From contig NC_042521.1 of the NCBI RefSeq assembly GCF_900963305.1, positions 2,189,614-2,253,613 on the forward strand: a DNA stretch of 64,000 nucleotides, given 5' to 3'. Positions within the stretch are counted from its first letter, which is position 1, and every line of letters begins with the position of its first letter. This DNA comes from Echeneis naucrates (taxonomy: Eukaryota > Chordata > Actinopteri > Carangiformes > Echeneidae). The notes under the pieces were generated by a model. It did no database searches. It saw nothing but the letters and a program-made list of their open reading frames with translations, and was not told where the DNA came from. Positions 28,701 to 41,090 of the stretch are shown piece after piece. Made by a program: the position numbers and the translations under genes.

Positions 28701-31700
28701 CATGATCTGGTTGTACTGGGCCACTTGCAGCCATTACCACACCTTTGCCCTTTCTGCCAGATTTGCTGGTTTTGGATCGTGGAGGGGGAGGAGGCAGCTC
28801 TAACTCCTCCTGGGGCATCTGAGCCACTTTCTGCAGGAATGCCTTTTCCAGAGACTGAGCCATCAGTACTATGTCATCTGTAGGCTGCAAAGGAAATGTT
28901 GACACAAAGGTTACAGTGGTCGAAACGTTTTATCTTGTCCAAAGTCAACAGTCAAAAGTCTTGTTTAAAATAAATAAGTAGTGAATAAAATGTAATCTAA
29001 AATGTTCATGCCAAATGCCAAGGCCACCTTGTCTTACCTTGTTATAAATGTAGCAGTTGGTAAACATGGTGTTGAAGTCCTGCATGCACTCACTGGCACT
29101 GCGGTAGTAGTTATTTTCCAATCTCTTCTTGATAGAGCCCATGTCCATGGGATTTTTAATGATCTTATGATAGTCCTGGAGGAAGACAGAGACACTTTCA
29201 TTAAAAAAAACAAAAAAGCAAAGCTGGATCAAATTTTATTTTGATTATGTGACAGCTGGAGACGTGAGTTTGGGTTTTTTGTTTTTATATAGTAGCCAAT
29301 GGATGGGTTCTTTTTTTAAATAAGGCACTCACAGGAAGGTTGAGCTTGACTGCATCCACTGGTTCATGGAAGGGCCAGGCAAAGTGGTGCCTCCACAAAG
29401 ACTTGAGGAGGACTTTCTGTAGGAACTGAAGTTGGTTGGTCATCTTTCCTTGCCGGCTTGGGTCTTTCACTGGGGGCTGTGGGGGTCCGGAGGGGGTCAG
29501 CTGACTTAGTGGAGGCATCCCAGGACTCTCAAAGCCCTCGTATAGCAGTGATGGTTTCCGTATACGTTTACCAGCTGTACCAACACCCTGGTCCATCGAT
29601 GTGACTCCCATTATACCAACCTCGACCCCAAGAAGAGAGCTGTAGGGAGCACAGTTGAAAAACCAACAAACTTCAGCCCAATCGAAAGAGTAATACCTCC
29701 ACCAGTGTTAACATAATACATAACACAATATAGATATTTCTCTAGGGTCCCACACACCAAAAAAAAAAAAATACTGTTTGGTGGCAACCACACGGCAGCC
29801 AAAGTGGAAGGACCAAACGATATACATTCACAATTTACATTTCTACAGTGTTTATTCAGCAAGCCGTCGGTCTACAACCTGCAATCCAGATGAGCTGAAG
29901 CGACAGTTTCTTGGTACGATCAGACATACATGTCCAATCTACCGCAAATATGTGATTATAAACCAATTATCTTATTGTCTCACTCTTTGTTGGCATACAA
30001 CCCTCAAATAATCCTGCTAATCCTACTGTACACTCAGCATATTCTGTAAATCCTCTTCAGACAAAGCTAGCAAAAGTTACTCAAATATACAGTGACCTGA
30101 CTTGAAAGGCACCCCTGCCAAGTCAGCACTCCCGGTGTTGGAAGGACAGGCATGACTACTACTTCCTGCTTTCCCGTGGGCTAACCAGACAAACCACGCC
30201 CTCATTTCCCTGTAGAAGAGGAAAAAAACCCTCCCAAAAGGACTGTAGGTGGAGCGTTCGACGTGTATCCAATGGCAAGGGACCCAGAACAAGTAGACCA
30301 CAAGAGCACACACGTCTCTGAAATACAGTGAGTTTCCAGAGAAAGCAAGCAACCCCCCATCCACAGCTCCAGAGCTACAGTCAGTCATCACTGCTTTATA
30401 ATGTAGCTGCTACAGTAACTTAAGATTCCACGGGTTCGCACATTGCCCTGACATCTCCAATTACTTTTAGTGGATAGGATCAGTCTTCACCTAACTTACC
30501 GTACCTCAATGTGCATCGTTAGTCATGTCTACAGGTGCAACCACATGTATGTCACAAGTAACTGACAATGTATGGGTTCATACAGTATGCTAACATGATA
30601 CGTGTATGCAACACTGGTTTGCATCATTAATGTGATTGGTCCCTACACATTTATCTACCTGTACCTGAATTTGGAGCAGGATTGCAGGAACGTGAACCTC
30701 TAGACAAGGGCTGTTAAACTGAATTGTATATGGTAGAGAAAGTCGTTTTGAATGATACAACTTGTGGAAACACATTTGACAGTTAGTGTACTTTATTATT
30801 AAAAAGGAAAAAATATCATATACAAAAAAAAACATTAACACCACTTAACAAAAACAATGTTAACTGGAAATTTACGTAACAATTTAGAGAATAAGGAATG
30901 AGTGCCTAAGGGGGGGAAAAGAGTGATACACTGGAATATTTTCGGGTTGGAAGTTAACTTTATAAATAAATAAAAAAAAAACTTTAAACCCAAAGCTGCT
31001 GGCCCAGCTCAGGTTGACATTGAGCGCCGTAACCAGGCAACGGACGGAACACCCAACATGGGTTAACCTCAGCAGGAGCCCCGGACCTGTTGTGGACAGG
31101 GGACAGTGATACCGAGCCAGTCTAAACGGCCAGTGTAGCCCCGTTGGCCTTTCCGCTACACTGTTGTTGTTCTGTAATCACAACATCACATGGCTACAAT
31201 AACAAACCTGCTCGGCCGCGCTCCTCCGACTGTTTACATTTAACACCGATCCAGCTCGGTTTACACACGGCTGCTAAAATATGCCAACGATGAAAACAGT
31301 GTGGCAGCTGAGCTCACGACACGCCGCCCCTCACACAACGCCTACCGATTCGGCCTCCTTCGGAGCAGCAGGCCGCCGCCGCACAGAGAACGGCTGGTTG
31401 TGGCTGTGCTAGCTAATGCTAGCAGAGCTAGCACCAACTGCCAGGCAGCGGGAGAGAGCGGCCAACGGCAGCAGCGCTCCGAAGATGGCGCCGGCTGGTT
31501 ACAAACCAACAAATACATTTTAACTGCGCTTATAATCCCCACAACGAAGAGCCAAAGCTTCGTCCTGCAGCACAATCACCGTCCGTTTCTCTTCTGCTCG
31601 TAATACAGAAAACAGGCTGCCAGCAACAATACTTAAAAAAAAACAACAACACGAGAAAGATTGAAAATACTCCCTCTGATGGAAAGCTGAGAGTCGCTTT

Positions 31701-31745
31701 TACCGGTAGATACCTGTCAAGGGGCGGGTTAACAGCCATATCCAT
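25736..31745 (-). CDS. brd2a: Bromodomain-containing protein 2 (BET family)
   Basis: This nuclear BET protein reads acetylated histone H4 and supports transcription. Coding exons in order: 31714-31745, 29333-29639, 29038-29175, 28743-28884, 28453-28652, 27796-28332, 27395-27523, 27108-27299, 26758-27023, 26299-26618, 25971-26099, 25736-25863; 839 aa. Domains: the [17 protein letters not shown]-terminal motif (about residue 35), BD1 about 78-183 (WPF at 99-101, acetyl-lysine Asn158 in CYIYN), BD2 about 395-505 (Asn481 in CYKYN), a Ser/acidic tract, a long Lys-rich basic region in exon 26758-27023, the ET domain about 680-755 ([23 protein letters not shown]), and the SEED-type serine tail ending DTSDSDSG. 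A Met-Gly repeat (GMGMGMGMG) lies between the bromodomains. The intron 28653-28742 is 90 nt with an open frame. The last acceptor is a NAGNAG tandem. The start [10 protein letters not shown] is the first ATG of exon 1. Confidence 0.97.
29640..31713 (-). other. brd2a: brd2 intron 1 (2.07 kb)
   Basis: No coding exon was recognised. The 5' half (31000-31700) is CpG-rich and promoter-proximal. GTAACCAGGCAAC at 31029-31041 matches the RFX X-box pattern GTNRCC-N-RGYAAC. In mammals this intron holds a conserved alternative exon; I could not identify its counterpart. Confidence 0.55.
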
Positions 31746-31914
31746 CAGGATGGAGCCGGATTGTGTTCTAAGATTTGACTCAAACCGGGATCCGTCTCCG
31801 CTGCTCGGTTCTGTCCGCTCCCCTCCGCGGAACACTCCGTCAGATCTGCTTCGTTGAAATGGCGACGGAGCGACTACACCCGCGCTCTTATAGACCGACC
31901 GCTCACTCTATTGG
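31746..31914 (-). promoter_or_regulatory. brd2a: brd2 5' UTR and core promoter (TATA and CCAAT)
   Basis: On the minus strand a TATAAG box lies at 31887-31892, with a CCAAT box (ATTGG on the plus strand) at 31910-31914 about 20 bp further upstream. Transcription would then start near 31860, giving a 5' UTR of about 115 nt before the ATG at 31745. The region is GC-rich. Confidence 0.65.
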
Positions 31915-32274
31915 GTAGACCGTCTAAGAATGTCCACGCCCTCTCGGCTTCTATTGGCTACTTATGACATCCATCAAACTCACCACACCCCTACGCACTG
32001 CTGCGTCACTGTCAAGTCTTTCGGGCCAACCTATTCGCAAGTTCTATCTGTCCATCAAGGAAATCTCACAATACTATTGGCTCAGCCTATCCGGTATTAC
32101 GGGAACACGACCTGTGATTGGCTCCTCGTCTTATCTTGTACAAAATGGAAGGACAAAGAAGCCGCCCCCCTCCTTGCCGTTCTGCATTACGTCAACGTGT
32201 GCGAAGCGACGACGGGGATTGGTCAGCACTGTTCTAACGCGGGCTTCGAGCGCAAATACCAAGAAGCCGATTGG
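31910..32274 (-). promoter_or_regulatory. Array of six CCAAT boxes upstream of brd2
   Basis: ATTGG on the plus strand (CCAAT in the brd2 direction) occurs at 31910, 31953, 32076, 32117, 32218 and 32270. All six are in the same orientation within 365 bp, suggesting multiple NF-Y sites. A CRE-like ACGTCA lies near 32189. Confidence 0.6.
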
Positions 32275-34013
32275 TCCTTCGGTCGGGTCACGCGCTCCCC
32301 CTGAGAGCCAAGAGCTTCTCCCCACGCGCTCTCTCCGGAAAGAACATCCGCATTTCTGTCTCTGAGAAGAGACAAACAGCCGCCATCTTTATGCACAGTG
32401 ACCCGAGTATTCCTGTCGAATTATTAGCCATAGAACAGTAAAAACACTAAATGAAATACACGAATTTCAACGTATCTTGCTTACGAACACAAGTGAAGCG
32501 AGTAGCTTCGCCTTGTGCCAACAAAGGCCGCATTTTTAAAGGACAGCGGCGTCCAGACAAGGCCCCACGGTTCACAGACAAAAGGTGACTAAGATAAAGC
32601 TTCCAAATCCCCCTGAATGTGCATCAGAGCCGCTGGTCTCCATTCAGCTCCACCAACGATAAAAACATAATTAGCACACATGTAGGCCACAGAGCCAGCT
32701 GCCTGCTGGGTGACACAGCAGTTTTCCTCAGTGGCCTCAGACCACGTCTATCTAATCTGAGGCTGTTCCTGCTAAAACAACACGGAGAAGTCAGAAAAAC
32801 AAACTGAAACAATGAGGGAACTCACAAAGGAGACCTTATAATGGTCTACAAATACAAAAACCAAACTTCACCTGTGAGACTCAATTCTGGCCAGCCCTAC
32901 AGTAAAAGAGTGAGGAAAAGATTAATCTCCTGCATGAGTTAGCCTTTGAAATACGTTTTAAGTTCAACAACGATTTAAAATAGAAATCTAACAACCACAC
33001 AAAATGGTTTCCTAACCACATACGCCCATCCCCCACACCAAGGTTACAAATTCCCTACAATGTCACACAAATACACGGTGAGGGTAAAGGTAAGTCTTTT
33101 CCTGGTCAAACACTAAACGAACTACATTTTAACAAGTTAAAGCTGGAAAACGGCGAAATCTGTCTGCACTTAAAAAAGTTAAATAATCCAAACTGAAAAG
33201 TAAACAAACACGTTCAAAGTATGACATGAAGAGTCTTCTATTTAAAATAAATACAAATGTCGATTGGTAAATCCCAAAATAAAGCGAAACCTTTCTTGAA
33301 ATTATCTTCTTGTCTTCCACCTCGATACTCTTTAACCGACACATTTCCCTCCAACATGTCCGCCTTCTTCCCCGTTCCCGGTGGGGGAGGGGAGTCATGT
33401 GACGAAGCACGCCCGAGCTCCGTTCTCGTCAAAGTTGAACACGTGGCACTGTGTGGAAAATACACAATAAAACAAATCCACGCTGAGTCCCGTCTGTGTC
33501 CACACGGTGTGGTGAGACTTGCACCGACTTCCGGGCTCAAATCTGAGCCTGAAGTCCGAAAAACATCCGAACAAAGGCCATACTTTCCGCCGTATTTGGC
33601 TCGCTCCGATTGGTCAGCCGTGGCCACGTGACGGGTACGAGTTCAGCATTATTGATTGAACTATTTCCCCAAACGTGCCCCTTTTAAATAACCAGCCTAA
33701 TCCTTTTATGACCTCAATAATTCCCATGACTGATGTTTCTCAGACTGTCTCTGGAGGGCTGCCACTTTCTATCTGTCTGTTTTCTCCTGACGATGGCTGT
33801 CGATCTCTGCGTCTGTGGTGCAAGGCGAGACCTGCGCATGCGCTCCGGCCATGAAGACGCATTTCGCTTCTGCACCGACAACCCAAGAGGCTGGTCCAGG
33901 AGCAGCTTCTCCATGTGGGGGGTGCCAACACTGCTGCAGAGAGGAAGGGAGGTGGGATCCCCACTGACGGAAAGACCAGTATCAGTTTCCCAAATCAAAT
34001 AAACAAGTGGACC
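32275..34013. other. brd2 upstream region with CpG/E-box segment
   Basis: No gene is supported. The stretch 33350-33640 is GC-rich and holds a CATGTGAC motif near 33399, an ATTGG at 33609-33613 and a CACGTG E-box at 33625-33630. It could be a distal brd2 promoter or an unrecognised non-coding exon. Open frames on both strands here have no recognisable domain. Confidence 0.4.
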
Positions 34014-34277
34014 TCTGTCTGTCTATCTATCTGTCTATCTATCTGTCTGTCTATCTATCTGTCTATCTGTCTGTCTATCTGTCTGTCTATCTGTCTATCT
34101 ATCTATCTATCTGTCTGTCTATCTGTCTGTCTATCTATCTGTCTATCTGTCTGTCTATCTATCTGTCTGTCTATCTGTCTATCTATCTATCTATCTATCT
34201 GTCTGTCTATCTGTCTGTCTATCTATCTGTCTATCTGTCTATCTATCTCTCTGTCTATCTGTCTGTCTATCTATCTG

Positions 34278-34340
<63 letters not shown>

Positions 34341-34376
34341 GTCTATCTATCTCTCTGTCTGTCTGTCTGTCTGTCT
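34014..34376. repeat. (TCTA/TCTG)n tetranucleotide microsatellite
   Basis: About 360 bp of interrupted TCTA and TCTG units, starting as mixed units and becoming pure TCTA around 34280-34340. It is likely to be highly length-polymorphic. The long open frames across it, rich in Leu-Ser-Ile-Tyr, are repeat artefacts. Confidence 0.97.
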
Positions 34377-37300
34377 AGGAAAACCCTTATATTTTGTGCT
34401 TTTCTTTCCCGGTATGTTTAAATATTTTAGCATGGTATGTGCTGGACAGGTAAACTTGCCTTGTGTAAAAGAATAATCTTAAAGAAATAAATAATTAAGA
34501 CTGATCTCTGCCTTTAAAAGGAGGAGGCTTCGTTCATATATATGGTCATGACCGTGACTTCATTCATTATATTTAGGCCTACAATAAAATTTCAGAGAGT
34601 CATGGTGACTATGTTTAACCATCAAGGTTGTTCCAGATAGAAGCTGAGTGTATCCAGACACAGCCACAATAGGTGATATGTGTTTTTGTTTGTTTGTTTG
34701 TTTCAGTTTCAGCTACATTTAAGCAGAATTTGTTCTTTGGTTCTTTAATCTAAGTCTTCAATCACATGAAGAATATAGTTTCTCCCATAGCTTGTGTGCA
34801 TGGATGCTTGTGTTATTGCAGTGTAAACTCCTGAAGAGGCATCAATGTATTCACAACATATGTGAGAATGCACACAAATAGAAAGAAGGATTTATAATAT
34901 GTGAATTCAACTATAACAGGGAAAGTATGAAGATACTTTTTATTAAATTGCCTTTATAGAAGGCCTTGAGATACAGTTATTTACTTAAAATTTATTTCTC
35001 AATTTTTTTTAAATTTTATGTATTATGGTATTCCAGTAAGAAATGCCAACATTTGCTGTATAACCTTTGATTCTGGTCTAAAATTTAATTTTTCCAATCA
35101 TATTTTTGCAGTTGTATCTCTAATATTAAATGTATGTCTAATGATGTCATGCCTTCATTACTGTAGTTCCCTTTACTAAGGTTGGTCAAGAAGCAGATCA
35201 TTTGATACGATGCAATTTGTTTTCTCATTGAGATAAAAATAAGTCTTAGTTATTACGTACGGGGACAATCCTAATCTTGCTCTACACTTGGGGTGCTTTT
35301 TATGCCTTTTTGTTGTGTTGTTTGATCTTTGAACTGTTGTGTCTATACAGAAATATATGGTCTTCTCATATGTTGCTATCTTTTTGTGGGTGATCAGGCT
35401 CAGAGCTGAACATCTGGGAGCAGCCTCAGGAACAGGGGAGCTGGATGGAGGGAGGGGTTGGTGGATTACGTCAGAATCAGCCTCCTCTGACTCATCAGTA
35501 GTGCACTTTCTCTCTCTCACTCTATTACAAAAACACACATAGACACACACCCACACTCGCCCTCTCTCTTCCTCTCTGTTTTCTTCGTGCTTGGCTGCAT
35601 CAGCTCGTCACATGACAACAATCAGCCCAGAAACGGTTGCCAAGGAAGCGCTCTCCCTCACAACGCCTCAGCCCTGAGTCATAGATTGCCAGATTTTTTA
35701 AATGTTTAGTATTGATGGCCAAATTCAAGGATCGTTTTTATGTTGTTCACATAAGCCTGGCCTCTTAAAAAGACGGCACCATGATGAATATACTCTGGAG
35801 CGTTATGTATTGTGCGTGGTGGCCATGTTTGTATAGCTCTGTATATGTTGGACTCTGCTTCTGTTCATTCACTGTTCCTCCTCAGTCTTCCTTAGCAACA
35901 ACAGCCCCTTTGACAACTGATGCAAGCTGCAGTTTTCACATACAGAAGAACACTGTGCATGCAGGTTCCCATTCAGTAGCTTTTCTGTGTTGCTGTCTCA
36001 TTAACATCACATTCTCTGTGAAAAGTGGTCAATTGCAAGCATACAAACTGTAGTGCTTTCCACACACACACACTAGCTGGCATGGCTTTCCATCCCGAAG
36101 CTATTTTAATTTGCATCCAAACGTGTTATTGTTTGCTTTAGAAAGCCTGTATTAAAAAGCACACGTGTGTTTTCCGTTGTGTTACTTCTGTAAAAGTCTT
36201 CTGTCTCCTTGCTGGCATAATAATATTCAGTCTTTCTTCAGAAAATACACATCTAAAAAAGTTAATTTATGAAAGTCTCTTTCATTGCAAAAGCTAAATG
36301 TATTTTTTTTTTTCTGCAAATGAAAATTCCAGCAGCATAAATTCGACTGTAGTACGATGAGTAACAACGTGTTTTTTACCTGTAGCATTTAAAGATATCA
36401 ATATGCAACAGCCACATTACTTGATAGCCATGTTACATCTTAACTATGTTTTTTATTGCCTGCTTATCTACTGAAGCGTTCTCAAACAGGTTTGGGAACA
36501 AATCAATCGCATTCTGTTAGTGATCATGAGAGCATTGGTAGGTTTTGTTTAGGGTTAGGCTGTGGTGATAAAAATCTGTGACAGGCAGTTCTGTCCCACA
36601 GAGAGAAATCTGCAACCTACATTTATAGCAAGTTTGCTTCAAGAGATCTATTGTCAGACTCTAAACTAATGTTTTTATGCAGGTGATAAGAAGAGTCATT
36701 TGAAAACCAAAACTTGTGGCCACACAGTTCGAAGAAGGCAACTATCCAAATCCAAGAAAACAACAAGTGATTAATTATGTAGTCATGCAAAATGATATGT
36801 AAATGTGTTAACCTGAGCAAGAGCACTTCATTATACTCTCCAAAAAGGGAGCAGAGACCAGGAGATTTCCATCTGAAAGAAGAAAGGGAGAGGAAGTGAC
36901 TGTAAATCCAAAAAATAAAAATACTACCAAGTGTAGCATTCATGTACAATGTATTTTTAAAGTATTTCTTAAGTGACTGCCTCTACTGTGGATCACAATA
37001 ATACCTGTCACCAACCAGCTAGGAAACACTGAAGGCAGTACAGATAAATATTATCAACAAAGATGATTACAGACATGAAATAAGATTAACATACATCCTA
37101 ATCCTGAATGAATAATCTCTTTGATAGCATATGTCTCTGGGCCTTTGTGGGTTGTCTGTGTTTTCAGGTGAAAATAGAAGGCGTGAAAAAGGAGACATCT
37201 GTCTTTGTCAAGTGATCGGGCTCAGGTGTGAAAGTCATCCCATTGTTCTTTCTAGCCTGCCCTGTTCATCAGTTTCACAGAACAACCTGAGAAACAATTG

Positions 37301-38250
37301 ACTCAACTTTATAAAGACGAAAACGTTCATATCCACCCTGGTTCATCATTCTCACAGCTGGAAAGAAACAAGAACAAACAAAACAAAATGGTTTCACCTT
37401 TTTATGTCGTGTTCGTTTGGCACTCAAAGTCTGAGGAAACCACCAACTTCATTTAAGGGCTGGATTTTCTTTCATTTGCAGAATAACTTCAGATTATATA
37501 ATATCAAACATTTTCACAAAACCTTTTAAATTAAGTCTTCACATTCACTTCAACATCTTGCATGCAGAAGTATGAAAACTTAAAAAACACAATATATTCT
37601 AACACATCCATCCACCCATTGTGACATATTTATATTCTGAGTGACATAATAAAAAAAAAAAAAAAAAATCTGTAACAGAAATCAACTGCAGTTTTATTGT
37701 GCCATCTATTGGCCACTCCATGTTTCCACTGTTCAGGTTGTTCAAATTAATTATGTTGTGTCGCCATCTAGTGACCAACTCAAACCTGATGACCATCAAA
37801 CTGTCGTTTTCCAGTGAATGTGCAGTGCAGTGCAGTCTGTTTCCAGAAGTCTGCAAAGATTATAAGACAGAAGTCAGAGGATTGCATCACTACGGTGGCC
37901 TGAAAGTGTAAAGAAAACACACAAATAAACCTCACATGAACTACAAACCGACCCGGAAGCGGAAAAAGCGATAGAAGATAGACGGACGAAATGCAAATAC
38001 ACATACTGACCACAAAACGGAAGTGTTTCCAGGGGACAATAAAAAGTGATGCACATGATGCAGAGAAGTTTTCAATACTGAGTAACTTTAGAAGTATTAC
38101 ACCATTACAGCCTGTCGGAGGATTAAGTATTATGATTTAATGTAGCCATATTTATTTTATTTATATGTGGTGGGGTATTTATTCTTATTGTAATAGAGGG
38201 AGAGGGAATAAGACGGAGAGAACCTTAAGAACCTTAATTTTTCATGAAAA

Positions 38251-38307
38251 CCAAACACTTTATATACACACACAACATGTTGTTGTGTGTGTATATAAAG
38301 TGTTTGG
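38251..38307. repeat. Perfect 27 bp inverted repeat with 3 nt loop
   Basis: The arm 38251-38277 (starting CCAAACACTTTATATAC) is the exact reverse complement of 38281-38307, with the loop TGT between. The stem contains a CA/GT run. It can form a strong hairpin or cruciform. Confidence 0.95.
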
Positions 38308-41055
38308 GGTTTTTTTATTGTTGATTATTTAATGTGCAGATTATAATCCCACAACTGTGTACATAATTAAAATAAATTCATATCAGTATAGTATGTGATA
38401 TTCTCAAACACCAGCACTCCAGTAAACCTAAAAGACATACAAAGGAATAAAAACAAACTGAGAAACACGTACTGTATACAGTAATTCTACACAAGAGAGG
38501 GAAGCACCAACCGCGCTGCTCCTCTTCCTGAACCATTGTGATCTGTCTTCAGGTACCGTTTTAAAAAGAAGAAGGTTTATCTGTCTGTAAAGATGTATCA
38601 GGTAAAACATGCCTGAATATTTAATGCACTCTAGTCATTTCTTATTTCATCCCACGTGGGGGCACTCGAGGACTATCAGTGATATTACTTGTTATGGCAG
38701 TCAGTTTACAGAAACTGATTCACCAGATCAGGGAATTATGGGAAATCACATGGTTGCCTGGTTTTATTTTGAAAATCCCAAGCAAGGCACATGGGGTGCT
38801 GTTGCTCTTCCAAATGCATCTATTTGTGTATGATGTCAGCTTCCCGCCATGCTGCCAGACTCTCCTGGCATCATGAGAAAATGGCTGACCTGATGTGACC
38901 TCTGAATTTCTGTTAAACTGCCCGGTTATGGGAACAGACTCGTGGTGGTGCTGACAGATTGTCCATAACTGTCAGCAACCTGCCTGTCCACAAACAGGAT
39001 GATGAAGTCTCTGTCCTTCTCCTGCAGATCTTTTACGTCATAGATCATCGATTAAATCATCAATCAAAAATAAATCTGTATAACTGAACTTTGTAATCTT
39101 GCCTTTTAGGGGCTTTTGCTGTGTGCTCATGTGGCCCCGTGGAGGTCTAATTGCCTCATTCGTGTGACTGCGGTTTCCTGTTTATGTACACGTCACAAAT
39201 GAAAAAACGTACTGTTCAGAGCATTCTTTTATAACAGTAACGCTGGTTTTCACCGCACAGCCTACTGTGGTTTGTGTGTAAATTCAGCACAGTTGCTCTG
39301 ATCTTCTTTCACTAGGTGTCAGTCAGGAGCAGTGATTTCGGCCTTTGAGACTGATATTCCCCTAACTTTTCACCAAACTGCCAGGCCGAAGCTTCCAGGA
39401 AATCACGTGGTTTTCAGTGAAAGCATTACAACAAGCAGTGAGGGTGCAGGTGAAGTGTATCAGGGTTGTTGTGTTTATAAAATGAAGAGGATTTAGATTT
39501 GTTCCCCCAGTTTCTGCTCCATCAGCGCAAAAACAGACACTTCAGCTCCACGTTCTGTGGACTCCACTCTCCTCATGACTCAGGAAAACCCACCGCTGAT
39601 CACGTGCTCTGAGTTCTTTGGGTGTAGTAAATGTTGCTGCTGCTCGCAGCCATGGGGAAGTTCGGGGATGCACAAAAGCAGCGGGGCTTTACCAACAATA
39701 AAAAAGTGACCGCATATTAAATGTGTTTGTTTAAAGAACAGCACAGCGTCACCTGACTTATCAGAATCACTTCACTCTGCAAATTCTGAATGTACACTTT
39801 TTTCAGGCTTCATAAAACAATGTTTTGAATTTCTTACTCTTTTTGCTGATATTCCAAACAGCTGTCAACGAAATGTGATGAGGTTGAAGCTACATCGGTG
39901 TCATGTTTGCTGTGTTTTATGTTGCTTCAGTTCATCTATTGCTTTTGGTTTGGAGCTGTAAGGAGAATCAAATGATGGTTCAGTGAAGTCAATCTGTCAA
40001 CTGACTCGTTTTCTTTCTGTAATGACTCAGTTTAGTTTCTTGAACAAACTGGCCCTCAGATTTTAAATAATCCTTTCTCTGTGATAGCATTTTAAGTGTT
40101 TCAGGGACAGAAAATACAAATCAGGTTATTACTTTGACTTCATTAAAGACGCCTGGTTGTAGGACACCAGGACCTTTATCAGGGATTTGAAATAATCTAT
40201 TTAAGCCTGATAGATGGAAAAAAAATCCTCCACTGGAATGATTCTCTGTCCACACAACAGGCTGTATGGTTAACAAGGTAAAGCATGTTACAACCAGAAC
40301 ACTTTCAGTCACAAGACCTTGGGATTGGATTTTGAGTCAGGCTGACTCAGAGCACTGACAGTTGAGAAAGAAAGTGAAACAAAGTCACGGAGGGGATTTT
40401 CCACCTCGGCTGTGCGGCACAGAGATATGGTGATGAACTGGTTATACAAAATTTCTCGGCACAAACACACACCCAAAGACACAAATAGATGTATATAGGC
40501 GCACACGGAGTTCCATTCTGTCACAGCCACGAGTTCTTCACATCATCTTTTATTCTTCTTAATATCCCACCAATTATCTGTGCATGCCATCAGACATTTT
40601 GTTGTAAGTTTTAGCCTAAAATGGTGGCAGCTTTGTAGTTCCACTTTCGGCACACCCTCCTATTTAACCAACAGAGTCACTGATGAGAAGCAGCCGAGTT
40701 TACAGGAGGATCTCTGAGGCACATTACCTCTGCCGCCATTTTATGGATTCTGAGAAGTCGTGACAAGATGGCGATGATGTGAAGTCAGTGACAGAAACTT
40801 TCGGGTTTTAACAATTAACAATTTTTTATTGGACCACCACTCATTTTATTATTTCATCCAGAAGACAGCAGATTCAGTATAATACAACACTGGGCGATGA
40901 AAGCATGTTTAAAATGTTGTGTTCCTTAATTCTGAATTAAACTCTTCCCTCCTGTAGTTTGGGTCTTCTCATTCCTCTCTTCTATAAGAGCCCTTAGATA
41001 CAACATGGTTGTGCAGTGGACTATCAGTAGAAAAATATCTAAAGATATGTTAAAC

Positions 41056-41090
41056 TTGCAATTTCCCCACTGTGGGATAAATAAATTTTA
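41056..41090 (+). repeat. Possible 3' tail of a non-LTR retroposon
   Basis: The words TTGCAATTTCCCCACTGTGG followed by GATAAATAAATTTTAAT resemble the 3' tails of common fish non-LTR retroposons, as I remember them. No coding part or target-site duplication was identified and the family is not determined. Confidence 0.3.

Noticed and set aside
28653-28742. Treating exons 4 and 5 of brd2 as one continuous exon
   Set aside because: The borders are good splice sites and the spliced product aligns better with other BRD2 proteins; retention is listed as a possibility only.
31301-32365. Plus-strand frames of 100-133 aa upstream of brd2
   Set aside because: They lie over the GC-rich brd2 promoter, have no domain, and are explained by base composition.
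33238-33631. Overlapping 124 and 129 aa frames on both strands
   Set aside because: No recognisable domain; a GC-rich segment with few chance stops. Kept only as a possible regulatory segment.
33915-34421. 168 aa and 123 aa frames of Leu-Ser-Ile-Tyr repeats
   Set aside because: They are translations of the TCTA/TCTG microsatellite.
35580-35920. SXY-type MHC promoter words (GTTGCCAAGG, TTAGCAACAA)
   Set aside because: The X-box-like words are partial, lack a correctly spaced Y box, and no gene starts here.
38609-38876. Two overlapping plus-strand frames of 65-74 aa
   Set aside because: Short, with no domain, no splice context and no neighbouring exon.
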